From Aeriscardovia sp. (GTDB lineage Bacteria; Actinomycetota; Actinomycetes; Actinomycetales; Bifidobacteriaceae): DNA of 64,000 nucleotides. The position numbers and the translations under genes are program-made. Below, one piece after another: positions 17,885 through 27,767 of the stretch (position 1 is its first letter; each line of letters starts with the position of its first letter). Below the pieces are notes generated by a model. That model was given only the letters and a program-made list of their open reading frames with translations. It had not been told where the DNA came from and did not search any database. The stretch covers positions 23,587 through 87,586 of the forward strand of contig JAFPUC010000005.1 in NCBI GenBank assembly GCA_017413255.1. Reading direction: 5' to 3'.

Positions 17885-19531
17885 GTGTCACTCTCACCCC
17901 AAAACCCCAGGACTTTGCCCGCATGGGAAAAGCTGGAGCGCTGTTTTGAAGATGCGAAGGAAAAAACCCTCTCTTCTTGGTTTAAAGATCCGCAAAGGAC
18001 AGAAAAGCTGACCTTTGCGGTGGGGGATTTCAGCATAGATCTGTCAAAAAACCTTATTGACCCGGATATTACAAAAGTCTTTGCAGAGCTTGCAAACCAG
18101 GCTTCCATCCCGGAGAGGGCCAGCGCCATGGTGAGGGGAGAAGAGATAAATTCCACCGAAGGGCGCGCCGTCCTTCACACCTTCCTCAGGGCCCCCCGCG
18201 GGATGCAGAGCGGAGTTATGGCGGGAGGAATCAACGCCATAGAGGAAATCCAAAAAGTTTTAGAGAGGATGTACTCTTTCGCCCGTGAGGTAAGGAGCGG
18301 AAAAATCCGCATGGAGGGCGGCAAAAAAGTAAAGGCCGTGGTCAATATAGGCATCGGAGGATCCGATCTCGGCCCTGAAATGGTCTACGGGGCCCTCCAA
18401 AACAAAAGCGACGGAGCGGTTCAGGCGAGGTTTGTTTCCAATATCGACCCTTCCAGCTTCATTGAAGCCGTGAAGGGGCTAGACCCCGCATCCACCCTTT
18501 TCCTTGTGGCCTCCAAGTCTTTCGGAACCCAGGAAACCCTTTCAAACGCCTTGGAAGCGAAAAGGTGGCTTTTGAAGGGCCTGGGCGAAAAGAACCTTTT
18601 GGACAGCGAAAAAGAAGCTGTGGCCAGGCACTTTGTGGGGATTTGCAGCATGGAAAAGGAGGGGAAGGCTGAGGAATTTGGGATAAGGCCGGAAAACATT
18701 TTCGAGATGTTCCCCTTTGTAGGCGGGCGCTACTCTGTAGACAGCTCCGTAGGCCTCTCTTTGGTACTTTCCCTCGGCCCCGACATCTTTGAAAGGTTTT
18801 TGGAGGGAATGAGGGCCATAGACGAGTACTTCTTCTCCACCAGCGCCGAAGAGAACGCGATAATTCAGATGGCGATGCTAAACATCTGGTATACGGACTT
18901 TTTCAAAGCCGAGACCCACGTCATCCTCCCCTATAACGACTACTTGAGGAAGCTTCCCGACTACCTTCAGCAGCTTACGATGGAATCTAACGGCAAAAGG
19001 GTGAACCTGAATGGAAAGGAAGTGGAACTTTCCACGGGAGAAATCTACTGGGGAGGTGTGGGGACAAATTCCCAGCACTCTTTCTTCCAGCTCCTTCACC
19101 AGGGCACCCACTTAATTCCCGCCGACTTTATAGCTTTCGCCAACAATTCCAACCAGCTTGAAGGTGGCCAGGAAGAGATGCAGGAAAGGCTCCTTTCCAA
19201 TTTCATCGCCCAAACCGCGGCTTTGGCCTTCGGAACGGAAGAAGGGACGCAGGAAGAAAAAAGATGCCCCGGAAACAGGCCCTCCACTTCCATTTTCGGG
19301 CGCACTCTTTCTGCATACACACTAGGCGAACTCATAGCGATCTACGAGCACATAGTGTTTTGCCAGGGCGTAGTATGGGGGATAAACTCCTTCGATCAGT
19401 TTGGGGTGGAACTGGGAAAGAAGCTCAGCCAAAAGGTCTTTTCCCTTCTTTCGGACACCGAATCAAACCTTGCCCAGGTGGACTCTTCAACCCGCCGCCT
19501 TATAGAGTGGTACTGGGAACACAGATCCTGA
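17885..19531 (+). CDS. pgi: Glucose-6-phosphate isomerase
   Basis: Interconverts glucose-6-phosphate and fructose-6-phosphate. 548 residues, as in E. coli Pgi. Recognised by 'NIGIGGSDLGPEMV', 'SKSFGTQETLSNA', 'VGGRYSVDSSVGL', 'HQGTHLIPADF' with the catalytic His, and 'NSFDQFGVELGKKL' with the catalytic Lys. The start is GTG at 17885, with GGAGG four bases upstream. The 172 bases before it hold no gene. The downstream gap to rho (about 120 bases) has no clear terminator. Confidence 0.97.
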   Translation: MSLSPQNPRTLPAWEKLERCFEDAKEKTLSSWFKDPQRTEKLTFAVGDFSIDLSKNLIDPDITKVFAELANQASIPERASAMVRGEEINSTEGRAVLHTFLRAPRGMQSGVMAGGINAIEEIQKVLERMYSFAREVRSGKIRMEGGKKVKAVVNIGIGGSDLGPEMVYGALQNKSDGAVQARFVSNIDPSSFIEAVKGLDPASTLFLVASKSFGTQETLSNALEAKRWLLKGLGEKNLLDSEKEAVARHFVGICSMEKEGKAEEFGIRPENIFEMFPFVGGRYSVDSSVGLSLVLSLGPDIFERFLEGMRAIDEYFFSTSAEENAIIQMAMLNIWYTDFFKAETHVILPYNDYLRKLPDYLQQLTMESNGKRVNLNGKEVELSTGEIYWGGVGTNSQHSFFQLLHQGTHLIPADFIAFANNSNQLEGGQEEMQERLLSNFIAQTAALAFGTEEGTQEEKRCPGNRPSTSIFGRTLSAYTLGELIAIYEHIVFCQGVVWGINSFDQFGVELGKKLSQKVFSLLSDTESNLAQVDSSTRRLIEWYWEHRS

Positions 19532-19654
19532 TTGAATAGGTTTGGGCATAATAGTAGAATACGGAATACAACAGCTGAATAATTTCAAGATCACTCACTT
19601 TTCAAGATCTTAATTTGGACTTCATTTATTCATTATCTGAGAGGTTCTCAATCC

Positions 19655-21226
19655 GTGTTTAACTTCGATACCGATGAGCTTTCAAATAAAAAGCTGGTCG
19701 AATTGCAAGATATGGCGAAAAAACTCGGGGTAAAAGGCGTGTCAGCCTTAAGAAAGGGTCCCCTTATCGCCGTTCTTTCCAAGGCCCTGGCAAAGGAGAC
19801 GGGGCAGAAAGAAGAAAAAGTCCCCCCCTCCCCTTCCTCCCATGAGGCCGGAAAAGAAGATGCATTCAGGGCCGAAAGAAGGGCAGCTGAAAAAAGCTCG
19901 GCCTTTATGGCGGTGATGGAATCTCTTCCTCCAAAAAAATCAGATTTGCAGAAAGACAAAACAGTGGATGATTCTTATGAGATGAACAGGTACAGATCCG
20001 AAGGGGATCGCAGATTCTTCACCAAAAGCCAGGGAGCCTACCGGGGATTTAAGCCCCAAAGGTATACGAGGGTCGATGAAGTTGAAAAGGGAGAAGAAGC
20101 CATTCCCATTTCCGGAATTGTAGACAATTTCGACAGCTACGCCTTCATAAGAACCAGCGGCTACCTTGAGGGGCCAAACGACGTTTACGTCCCGCTTTCC
20201 ATGGTCAAGCATTTCGGGCTCAGGGAAGGGGATGCGGTAACGGGCCTCGTGCAGCCGGAGAGAATGGAAATGCGCGGCGGGAGGGGGAAGAAATATACCC
20301 CCCTTAAGTGCATTGAAACCATAAACGGCCTAAGTCCGGAAGAGAGCCAAAACAGGCCGCACTTTTCTCAGCTCACCCCCCTCTACCCCAATGAGAGGCT
20401 TCGCATGGAAACCACCTCAAACAACCTGGAGGGGCGCGTAATTGATTTGGTGGCACCGGTGGGCAAAGGGCAGAGGGGCCTTATAGTAGCTCCCCCCAAG
20501 GCCGGCAAAACCATAATGCTTCAGAGAATCGCCAACGCCATTCACACCAACAACCCCGAATGCCACCTTATGGTGGTTTTGATAGATGAGAGGCCCGAAG
20601 AGGTCACCGACATGCAACGCACCGTCAACGGGGAAGTCATCGCCTCAACTTTCGACAAGCCCGCATCCGACCACACGATGGTGGCCGAACTTGCGATTGA
20701 AAGGGCCAAGAGGCTGGTGGAAGTGGGGCAGGACGTGGTAATCCTGCTAGATTCTCTTACCCGCCTTGCCCGCGCCTACAACCTTTCCCTCCCCCTTTCC
20801 GGAAAAGTGCTCTCCGGCGGAGTGGATTCGCAGGCCCTTTACCCCCCTAAAAAGTTTTTCGGAGCGGCGAGGAACATAGAAGGGGGAGGATCTTTGACCG
20901 TAATTGCCACGGCCCTCATAGAAACGGGATCGAAGATGGATGAAGTGATCTTCGAAGAGTTCAAGGGAACGGGAAACATGGAAATAAAGCTCTCAAGGGA
21001 GCTGGCCGAAAAAAGGATGTTTCCTGCAATAGACATCAACGCATCCGGAACCAGAAGAGAAGAGCTTCTAATTCCTTCTTCAGACCTCAACCTTATCTAC
21101 AAATTGAGGCGCGCCGTGGGAGGGATGGATGTAGAGCAGGCTTACCAGGCCATCGTCCCCCGCCTTCGCCAGACCCCTTCAAACAGGGATTTTCTGGACC
21201 TTATAGCCAAGTCGGTAAAGGACTAA
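19655..21226 (+). CDS. rho: Transcription termination factor Rho
   Basis: A hexameric RNA helicase of 523 residues. It has an N-terminal SAP-like Rho_N segment ('LQDMAKKLGVKGVSALRKG'), a low-complexity charged insert (about 50-140) typical of actinobacterial Rho, a cold-shock RNA-binding domain ('GIVDNFDSYAFIRTSGYL'), Walker A 'APPKAGKTIML', Walker B 'VVILLDSLTRLARAYN', the R loop 'GAARNIEGGGSLT' and 'FEEFKGTGNMEI'. The start is GTG at 19655 after GAGAGG. The stop overlaps the convergent valS stop by four bases with no hairpin between. Confidence 0.97.
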   Translation: MFNFDTDELSNKKLVELQDMAKKLGVKGVSALRKGPLIAVLSKALAKETGQKEEKVPPSPSSHEAGKEDAFRAERRAAEKSSAFMAVMESLPPKKSDLQKDKTVDDSYEMNRYRSEGDRRFFTKSQGAYRGFKPQRYTRVDEVEKGEEAIPISGIVDNFDSYAFIRTSGYLEGPNDVYVPLSMVKHFGLREGDAVTGLVQPERMEMRGGRGKKYTPLKCIETINGLSPEESQNRPHFSQLTPLYPNERLRMETTSNNLEGRVIDLVAPVGKGQRGLIVAPPKAGKTIMLQRIANAIHTNNPECHLMVVLIDERPEEVTDMQRTVNGEVIASTFDKPASDHTMVAELAIERAKRLVEVGQDVVILLDSLTRLARAYNLSLPLSGKVLSGGVDSQALYPPKKFFGAARNIEGGGSLTVIATALIETGSKMDEVIFEEFKGTGNMEIKLSRELAEKRMFPAIDINASGTRREELLIPSSDLNLIYKLRRAVGGMDVEQAYQAIVPRLRQTPSNRDFLDLIAKSVKD

Positions 21227-23757
21227 AACTCTATCTTCGCCCCCGCCTCTTTTTGGGAGGGATCGAATTCGATTTGGCGGGCGTGCACGGCAGAGAGAAG
21301 ATCTGAAGAAGCGATCTTGGCCTCTTTAGATCCGGGCCCGAAAAGCAGCGCCTTTTCAACCTCGGTTTTAAGCGACACTTTCCTCTCGCTTTTTTCCTTG
21401 CGAAGAAGGGAGAGGAACAGGGCCGCTTTTTTAAATCCTTCCGGGCTCTCTTTGGCCTCTCCCGGGGAAGGCCAGGAAGAAAGGTGGATTGACAGACCTT
21501 CCGGATGGGCCCAGTGCCAGGCCTCTTCGGTGACGAAGGGAAGGAAGGGGGCAAAGAGGGCAAGGAGGGCTTCCAGGGCGATTTTCAATGCGTTTAGCGC
21601 GCTGTCGTCTCCCTTGTAGGCCCTGTCTTTTACAAGCTCTATGTAGTCGTCGCAAAAACTCCAGAAGAAGGCCTCGGTTTCCTGGAGGGCTGAAGCGTGA
21701 TCGAAAGATTCCAAGGCTGAAGTGGCCTTTTTTTCGACTTCAAAAAGGGTGGAGAGCAGGGAAAGATCTAAGGGGGAAGCGACCTTTGAAATGTCTCCCT
21801 CGCCCTCTTTGAGATCCAAGATGAACTTGGAGGCGTTGAGAATTTTATTGGAAAGCCTTCTTCCTATCTTCATCTCCCCTTCGTCGTATGCGGTATCTAC
21901 CCCAAGCCTTGCAGAGGCGGCCCAGTACCTTACGGCATCCGGGCCGTAGGCCTCTATGGGCTCTTTTGGAACCACCACGTTTCCCTTGGACTTGCTCATC
22001 TTTTTGTGATCGGGATCCAAAATCCACCCCGACAGCGTAGCTTCTTTCCAGGGAAGCTCTTTAAATTCAAGCCAGGACCTCAGGACTGTGTCGAAAAGCC
22101 AGGTTCGGATGATGTCTTGCCCCTGGGGGCGCAAATCCATCGGGAAGGTATTTTTAAACAGGCTCTCGTCCCTCTTCCATCCCGAGGCCAGGAGGGGGGT
22201 AAGTGAGCTGGCGGCCCAGGTGTCCATCACATCGGGCTCCGCCACAAATCCCCCCGCCTTTCCCCGCATTTTCTCCTCAAAGCCTTTAGGTGCGCAGGAA
22301 GCGGGGTCTACAGGAAGATCTTGGGCGGCTGGAAGCAAGGGGGAATGGTAGTCGACTTCCCCGTTTTCCTTTACCCTGTACCAGATGGGGAAGGGGATGC
22401 CGAAAAACCTCTGGCGAGAAATAAGCCAGTCCTCGCTTAGCCCTTCCACCCAGTTGTCGTAGCGCCTTTTCATAAAGGCCGGGTGGAATGAAAGCTTTTC
22501 TCCGCACGCCAGAAGATCGCTTCTTAGATTTTCCTCATGCGATCCGTTGACTATGTACCACTGCCTGGAAGGGATGATCTCGATGGGTTTGGATCCCTTC
22601 TCATAGAAGTTGGCCATTCTGGAAGTGGGGACTGGATCTCCTACCATTTCCCCGCTTTCTTTTAGAAGGGAGGCTATTTCCTTTCTGGCGCTGAAAGTAG
22701 TGAGGTTTTCTAACTTTTCAAAGGCCTTCTTCCCGTTTTCGCTTTGGATCCATTCGGGAACCGAGGAAGTGATTCTTCCGGATTTGGTGAGGATGGAACG
22801 GAGGGGGAGGGAAAGCTCCCTCCACCACTCTACATCCGTAACGTCTCCGAAAGTGCAGCACATGGCGATGCCTGCCCCTTTGTCCATTTCCGCAGCTTCG
22901 TGGAAAAGGACCGGGACTTCAACTCCAAAGAGGGGGGTTTTGACGCTTTTTCCCTTAAGGTGCGAGTACCTGGGGTCCTCGGGGTTGGCGATAAGGGCGA
23001 CGCAGGCCGCAAGGAGCTCGGGCCTCGTAGTTTCAATCGCCACATCCTCTCCGCCTCCGTGGAAGAGGAGCTTGTGGTAGAAGCCCGGATACTCCCTGCT
23101 TTCGAGCTCGGCCTGGGAGACGGCGGTTTGAAAGGTGGTGTCCCAAAGCACGGGGGCCACTTTCTGGTAAGCCTCCCCCCTCTTTAGGTTTTCAAGAAAG
23201 GCGAACTGTGAAATCCTTCTGCACTCTGCGCCTATGGTGCTATAGGTCCTCGACCAGTCCACGCTAAGGCCCAGCTGCACCCACAGGTCCTTGAACTGCT
23301 CCTCGTCTTTCCGGCTTAAGGTTTCACAGAGCTCTATAAAGTTTTCCCTGGAGCAGGGCACGGCTTTAAAGTCCTTGGGGGCTTTGCCCCCTTCCAGGGG
23401 CGCTGTAAACGAAGGGTCGAACTTTAGGGAAGTGTCTACGTAGACACCGTAGTAGTTTTGCACCCTCCTTTCGGTGGGAAGCCCGTTGTCATCCCAGCCC
23501 ATCGGGTAAAAAACGTCATAACCCCTCATTCTTTTGTAGCGGGCTATGACGTCGGTGTGGGTGTAACTGAAGACATGCCCTACATGCAGATGCCCAGATA
23601 CGGTTGGAGGGGGGGTGTCAATGGAGTAGGTGGAGGACCTGCTCTTTCCCCTGTACTTGTAAACTTCCCTTTCCGACCACCATTTTGTCCATTTCTTTTC
23701 CAGACCGTCTACGGTCTTCGCCCTTTCAGGCTGTTCTTTCTTGCCCTCTTCTGACAT
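21223..23757 (-). CDS. valS: Valyl-tRNA synthetase
   Basis: A class I aminoacyl-tRNA synthetase of 844 residues. The HIGH motif appears as 'HLHVGH' in 'TVSGHLHVGHVFSYTHTD', and KMSKS as 'KKMSKSKGNVVVPKEPI'. The editing domain lies between them and an anticodon-binding helical domain and C-terminal arm follow. The start is uncertain: ATG 23757 gives a typical N-terminus (MSEEGKKEQPERAKTVDG), whereas ATG 23781 overlaps the upstream stop as ATGA and would add eight residues with translational coupling. It is co-transcribed with the upstream solute-binding protein gene. Confidence 0.96.
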   Translation of the reverse strand: MSEEGKKEQPERAKTVDGLEKKWTKWWSEREVYKYRGKSRSSTYSIDTPPPTVSGHLHVGHVFSYTHTDVIARYKRMRGYDVFYPMGWDDNGLPTERRVQNYYGVYVDTSLKFDPSFTAPLEGGKAPKDFKAVPCSRENFIELCETLSRKDEEQFKDLWVQLGLSVDWSRTYSTIGAECRRISQFAFLENLKRGEAYQKVAPVLWDTTFQTAVSQAELESREYPGFYHKLLFHGGGEDVAIETTRPELLAACVALIANPEDPRYSHLKGKSVKTPLFGVEVPVLFHEAAEMDKGAGIAMCCTFGDVTDVEWWRELSLPLRSILTKSGRITSSVPEWIQSENGKKAFEKLENLTTFSARKEIASLLKESGEMVGDPVPTSRMANFYEKGSKPIEIIPSRQWYIVNGSHEENLRSDLLACGEKLSFHPAFMKRRYDNWVEGLSEDWLISRQRFFGIPFPIWYRVKENGEVDYHSPLLPAAQDLPVDPASCAPKGFEEKMRGKAGGFVAEPDVMDTWAASSLTPLLASGWKRDESLFKNTFPMDLRPQGQDIIRTWLFDTVLRSWLEFKELPWKEATLSGWILDPDHKKMSKSKGNVVVPKEPIEAYGPDAVRYWAASARLGVDTAYDEGEMKIGRRLSNKILNASKFILDLKEGEGDISKVASPLDLSLLSTLFEVEKKATSALESFDHASALQETEAFFWSFCDDYIELVKDRAYKGDDSALNALKIALEALLALFAPFLPFVTEEAWHWAHPEGLSIHLSSWPSPGEAKESPEGFKKAALFLSLLRKEKSERKVSLKTEVEKALLFGPGSKEAKIASSDLLSAVHARQIEFDPSQKEAGAKIEF

Positions 23758-23777
23758 ACTTGCTAGTTTAACAGGTC

Positions 23778-25265
23778 TCATCCTTTCAAGTTGAAGACGG
23801 GCACGCAGTAATCTGTAAGGTTTTGAGGCGCCCCCGATATCCCTTTCTTCCACACTCCCAAAAGCTGCATCTGGTAAAGCCAATCTGCCGGCTGCCCCTG
23901 GGCCACGAGCTTGGCCGTCTGGCTCATGCCCTGGGTGTAAGTGCCGTAATTGGGGGAAAGTATGGACTGATGGTAAATCCGGTCGGCCTGGGGAGAATCC
24001 CACCCCCACCAGGTTTGCCCGCTTACCCACGTCCCAAGGGTGTGGCTGCCTCCGCTTATGTAAAGGACCATGTCGTACTTCATGCTGTTTACCACGTCAT
24101 TTGTCCACTGATCGGGGGTGAGCTTGTAGATTTGAAGGTTTATACCCACTGCCGCCAGCTGGCTTTTTATTGATTCGGCCGCCTCTTTTACGAGGGAATT
24201 TCTGTAGGCCAGGGTGAAAGTTTTGTTGTAGTAGTAGTCTATACTGCTCTTCCCCTCCTCAACATTGAAGGGGAACTGGGATGTGAGATCTTCGTATCCG
24301 GGGTCCAGCCTGGGGATGGGGCCTCCTACCGTAAGGCCAAGGCCCCCGGAAGCTGCGATCACCTGGTTTTTGTCGATTAGCAGCCTCATGGACTGCCTGG
24401 CCTTCAGGTCGCTCATGAGGCTGGAAGGGTGGTCGTTAAAGACAAGGGTCACGATTTTGCTGCTCAGCCCGGTGCTCACGTTGTATGAAGAAGGAACCCC
24501 CTCTGATGAGGACAAATCCAGCGCGCCTTGGATGCTTCCCTCCTTTAAAGCGGAAAGCTCGCCTGAAGAAGAGGAAAAGTACTTAAAAACCACAGTTGAG
24601 TAGTAGGGCTTGTTCCAATAGTAGCGGTTGCGGGTGAGGGTAATGGACTGGGGGCCCTGGGAGGAAAAGACGTAGGGCCCGGCGCCCACGGGGAGGCCCT
24701 GGTAGTTGTATTTGTTCGGCTCGATGATGATGGAAGAGGGGCCGGCCAGGTACCAAAGGAGCTCCGGGTTCGGGTGAGAGAGGTGGATTTGGAGGGTGTA
24801 GGGGCTGGGGGCCGTAAACGAGCTGACCCCCGCAAAATCCATGTAGCCCGGGTACTTTTCCTTTACCAGGGTTTCTATAGACAAGATGGCATCTTCGGCA
24901 TTAACCCTCTGCCCGTCGGAAAAGTAGGTTTTTCTCAACTGGAAAGTGTAAAGCAGGCCGTTGTCGCTTTCGTTCCATCCCGACGCCAGCCCGGGTGCCA
25001 CCTCGTTTTGGTCATTTCTTATGAGAAGGCCCTGATAGACGTTTTGAAGCAAAATCCTTTGTGCGTTGGGATTCCAGGTGGTGCGCATGTCGAGGGAAGT
25101 GGGCATGTCCTGAAGGCCTATGGTTATCTGCCTGCCGCTGTCGGAGATTTTTTCCACTCCGGCCCACGCCCCCCAGCAAATCAGAGAAAAGATTACGATA
25201 AGCGATGAAAACGTAATCCATTGTTTGGCGCTGTAGTCCCCGTGCCGGGCCTCTCTTTTTTTCAT
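23778..25265 (-). CDS. ABC transporter family 5 solute-binding protein
   Basis: An extracytoplasmic binding protein of the peptide/nickel family (SBP_bac_5), 495 residues. A single N-terminal hydrophobic segment ('FSSLIVIFSLICWGAWAG') lacks a lipobox cysteine, so it is an uncleaved anchor or a secreted form rather than a lipoprotein. The binding domain starts 'QITIGLQDMPTSLDMR' and includes 'VAPGLASGWNESDNG' and 'LRKTYFSDGQRVNAEDA', the usual family pattern. No permease or ATPase gene is adjacent, so it either pairs with a distant transporter or has another role. It overlaps the valS start region. Divergent from nth. Confidence 0.9.
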   Translation of the reverse strand: MKKREARHGDYSAKQWITFSSLIVIFSLICWGAWAGVEKISDSGRQITIGLQDMPTSLDMRTTWNPNAQRILLQNVYQGLLIRNDQNEVAPGLASGWNESDNGLLYTFQLRKTYFSDGQRVNAEDAILSIETLVKEKYPGYMDFAGVSSFTAPSPYTLQIHLSHPNPELLWYLAGPSSIIIEPNKYNYQGLPVGAGPYVFSSQGPQSITLTRNRYYWNKPYYSTVVFKYFSSSSGELSALKEGSIQGALDLSSSEGVPSSYNVSTGLSSKIVTLVFNDHPSSLMSDLKARQSMRLLIDKNQVIAASGGLGLTVGGPIPRLDPGYEDLTSQFPFNVEEGKSSIDYYYNKTFTLAYRNSLVKEAAESIKSQLAAVGINLQIYKLTPDQWTNDVVNSMKYDMVLYISGGSHTLGTWVSGQTWWGWDSPQADRIYHQSILSPNYGTYTQGMSQTAKLVAQGQPADWLYQMQLLGVWKKGISGAPQNLTDYCVPVFNLKG

Positions 25266-25309
25266 ACTTTAGACTTTATAGAATCTACCTAACAAAACAG
25301 GAGGGATAA

Positions 25310-25957
25310 GTGAGGGCTCCGCGGGAAAAAATCCTAAAAGAAGCTGCGATACTGCGATCCAGCTTTCCTGACGCAAAGTGCACCATAAATTTCAAAAATA
25401 GGTTCGAGCTGCTGGTTTGCACGGTTTTAAGCGCCCAGACGACAGACAAAAGGGTAAACCTCGTTTCGCCCGCCTTATTTTCCGCTTTCCCGGGGCCAAA
25501 AGAGATGGCGAAGGCGCCCCTGGAAGAAATTGAAAGAATAATAAAGCCCCTGGGGATGTACAGAAGCAAGGCTCTGAACATTAAAACCCTCGCATCCCAG
25601 TTGGAAGAGACGGGATGGCAGGTTCCAGGGTCCATGAAGGAGCTGACCCGGCTTAGGGGGGTCGGAAGGAAGACGGCGAATGTAGTTTTGGCCGAAGGTT
25701 TTTCCATCCCCGGCTTTCCCGTAGACACCCACGTCATCCGCGTCACCTCCCGCCTGCGGTGGCACAGCCAGTGGGACAACCCTCATCCGGATCCGGCAGT
25801 CATAGAAAGAGAGCTCTGCTCCATCTTTCCTCCGAAAAGTTGGGGCGTACTTTCCTGCACCCTAATAGAGTTTGGGCGAGAAATCTGCCATGCGAAAAAT
25901 CCGGATTGCGCCTCATGCCCACTAAAAGATCTGTGCCCCTTTGTGAAGCGCGGTTAA
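25310..25957 (+). CDS. nth: Endonuclease III
   Basis: A DNA glycosylase/AP lyase for oxidised pyrimidines, 215 residues. The helix-hairpin-helix 'LRGVGRKTANVVL' carries the catalytic Lys, 'VDTHVIRV' the catalytic Asp, and 'CHAKNPDCASCPLKDLC' the C-x6-C-x2-C-x5-C iron-sulphur cluster. The start is GTG at 25310 with a strong AGGAGGG upstream. Divergent from the binding-protein gene. Confidence 0.96.
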   Translation: MRAPREKILKEAAILRSSFPDAKCTINFKNRFELLVCTVLSAQTTDKRVNLVSPALFSAFPGPKEMAKAPLEEIERIIKPLGMYRSKALNIKTLASQLEETGWQVPGSMKELTRLRGVGRKTANVVLAEGFSIPGFPVDTHVIRVTSRLRWHSQWDNPHPDPAVIERELCSIFPPKSWGVLSCTLIEFGREICHAKNPDCASCPLKDLCPFVKRG

Positions 25958-26002
25958 AGTACTAAATTTACATAGTTGAAAGTTGCAAAGGGCGGACGAA
26001 GA

Positions 26003-26683
26003 ATGAAAGCTGCCAACAGATTTTTGAGAATGTCTCTGACTTGGGCGGCTCTAATGGCGGTTTTGTATCTTCTGCCCGCCGTTTGGGATATGGGGGGAGA
26101 GGCAGGAAAGTGGGCAGGATGCGCGATCGCCCTCCTTCTCGAATCCCTTTTAAACCTGTTTTTAAATTTCACTTTTCCAAGGGTTGACGCCTTCTCCCCC
26201 AGGCTTCCCAAAAATTTCGGCCTTTGCTGCGGCTTTATTTCCCTCGGTTTAAGCGCGGGCTTTTTGCATACGCCTTTCCCGGCCCCGGCACGCGCATGGT
26301 TTGAAGGCGCCCTGATTTTGCTCCTCTTGGCCCTGGCTTTCTCTTTTCTTTTCCAAATCTTTAAGAAGAGGAGGCCCAATGCCGTCTGGGCGCTTTCCGA
26401 CCTCTCCGTCCACGCCTTTCTTTCCATAAGCCTTATGGGCTGGGTGTTTGTCCCCGGCCTTTGGATGGAAAACAGGGGTTGGGCGAGGGGAGCTTTGATG
26501 ATAGTGGGGGTTTTGTGGGAGCTCTTGCTTTTTTCCCTAAGCTTTGCCCTCGTATCAAAATTTGTCAGGGAAGAAGACGGCCTTCAGCGCAAAGGAAAGG
26601 GCCTGGCATACGCACCGGCCCTTGCCATCCCCCTGGCTTTAGGCGCTCTGCTTCCGGCTTTCTTTTGCGCCCTGGGAATTTAA
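26003..26683 (+). CDS. Hypothetical polytopic membrane protein
   Basis: A 226-residue integral membrane protein with roughly six hydrophobic segments, for example 'WAALMAVLYLLPAVW', 'CAIALLLESLLNLFLNF', 'ALILLLLALAFSFLFQIF', 'FLSISLMGWVFVPGLW' and 'ALAIPLALGALLPAFFCAL'. No transporter or enzyme motif is recognised. ATG 26003 is preferred; an in-frame TTG at 25976 would add nine residues. It lies 45 bases after nth and ends one base from the convergent ppa gene. Confidence 0.75.
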   Translation: MKAANRFLRMSLTWAALMAVLYLLPAVWDMGGEAGKWAGCAIALLLESLLNLFLNFTFPRVDAFSPRLPKNFGLCCGFISLGLSAGFLHTPFPAPARAWFEGALILLLLALAFSFLFQIFKKRRPNAVWALSDLSVHAFLSISLMGWVFVPGLWMENRGWARGALMIVGVLWELLLFSLSFALVSKFVREEDGLQRKGKGLAYAPALAIPLALGALLPAFFCALGI

Positions 26684-26684
26684 G

Positions 26685-27179
26685 TTAAAGAGATTCTTTA
26701 AGCCTCGCCTGGGCGGCCTTTAGGCATTCCATGGCCTTCTCTTTATCTTCCATATGCGCTCCGGGCATTACTTTCTTTCCTGGCTCGAGGGCTTTGTACT
26801 GCTCGAAGAAGTGGCAGATTTCGTCCTTGTGGAACTTCTCTATGTCATCTATGTCTCTTATGGCATCGTACCTTATGTCGTTGGGAACGAGGATGATCTT
26901 GTCATCTCCCCCTTCTTCGTCGACCATGTGGTACATGCCTATAACCCTGCACTCTATAAGGCAGCCGGGAAAAACGGGGATGACGTCCATAACCAGGGCA
27001 TCCAACGGGTCGCCGTCTTCGCCGAGCGTGCCTTCTATAAATCCGTAGTCATCGGGGTAGCCCATGGCCGTAAACAGGGTCCTGTCCAACTTCATTCTCC
27101 CGCTTTTGGGATCCAGTTCATACTTGTTGCGAGATCCTCTCGGGATTTCTACAAGGACGGTGACTATGTCCTCTTTCAT
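26685..27179 (-). CDS. ppa: Inorganic pyrophosphatase (family I)
   Basis: A cytosolic magnesium-dependent enzyme hydrolysing pyrophosphate, 164 residues, the bacterial length. It carries '[11 protein letters not shown]', the metal-binding signature 'DGDPLDALV', '[13 protein letters not shown]' and '[10 protein letters not shown]'. Its ribosome binding site is TAGGAG six bases before the ATG. Divergent from the small heat-shock gene with a 134-base shared promoter region. Confidence 0.97.
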   Translation of the reverse strand: MKEDIVTVLVEIPRGSRNKYELDPKSGRMKLDRTLFTAMGYPDDYGFIEGTLGEDGDPLDALVMDVIPVFPGCLIECRVIGMYHMVDEEGGDDKIILVPNDIRYDAIRDIDDIEKFHKDEICHFFEQYKALEPGKKVMPGAHMEDKEKAMECLKAAQARLKESL

Positions 27180-27313
27180 ATCTACTCCTAACTTTGTGGG
27201 GTACTTACTCTAACAAGTATGGCCCCGGAAACGGATTTTTCTCTGAGTAAAAATGAATAATTCCTATCGAATTCATGTTGAAAAGCATAGAAGTCGACGA
27301 AAGGAAACGAATT

Positions 27314-27733
27314 ATGGCATTCCTGCCTGATGTAATAAACGATTTGGCCGCCGGCCCCCTGGGCGACTTTCTGGCAGCCCAGGCTTCTCCTGCGGGCGCC
27401 CTCATGCGCACCGACATTTCCGAGAACGCCACCGACTACCGCCTTGAAATAGAGCTTCCCGGCTTTTCCAAGAAAGACATTCACCTTCAGCTCAAGGACG
27501 GCTACCTCATCGTCTCTGCAAAGAAAAGCGAAAGCGAAGAAGAGCCCAAGGCCGGCAGGCAGTACCTGCGCCGCGAGAGGGCGGTAGAATCCTGCTCGCG
27601 CACTTTCTACGTGGGCAAGGAGCTTTTGGCCACCGACGTTAAGGCAAAGCTCTCCGACGGAGTTTTGACCCTCACCATCCCCAAGGAAATCGAAACCCCC
27701 AAGGGAGAGGAATTCATAGAGATAAGCGAGTAG
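27314..27733 (+). CDS. Small heat-shock protein (Hsp20/alpha-crystallin)
   Basis: An ATP-independent holdase chaperone of 139 residues. The alpha-crystallin domain runs from 'MRTDISENATDYRLEIELPG' to 'DGVLTLTIPKE'. The short N-terminal arm and the C-terminal I-x-I-like 'FIEISE' are typical. ATG 27314 is chosen because AAAGGA lies upstream; an in-frame ATG at 27275 would add 13 residues but has no ribosome binding site. No CIRCE or HAIR inverted repeat is seen upstream. Confidence 0.9.
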   Translation: MAFLPDVINDLAAGPLGDFLAAQASPAGALMRTDISENATDYRLEIELPGFSKKDIHLQLKDGYLIVSAKKSESEEEPKAGRQYLRRERAVESCSRTFYVGKELLATDVKAKLSDGVLTLTIPKEIETPKGEEFIEISE

Positions 27734-27739
27734 GTTTAC

Positions 27740-27767
27740 TTGCAAACACAAAAATGCCCCCTATAAT
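27740..27767 (+). promoter_or_regulatory. oxc promoter with inverted repeat around the -10 box
   Basis: TTGCAA (27740-27745) and a perfect TATAAT (27762-27767) are 16 bases apart. The -10 lies in the loop of an inverted repeat, TGCCCCC (27755-27761) and GGGGGCA (27769-27775). A dimeric repressor could bind there, or a hairpin could form in transcripts that read through from hsp20. Initiation would fall near 27774-27775, upstream of the 60-bp leader hairpin. Confidence 0.6.

Noticed and set aside
23782..24030. Upstream extension of ValRS
   Set aside because: It overlaps the binding-protein gene in another frame and does not resemble any synthetase N-terminus.
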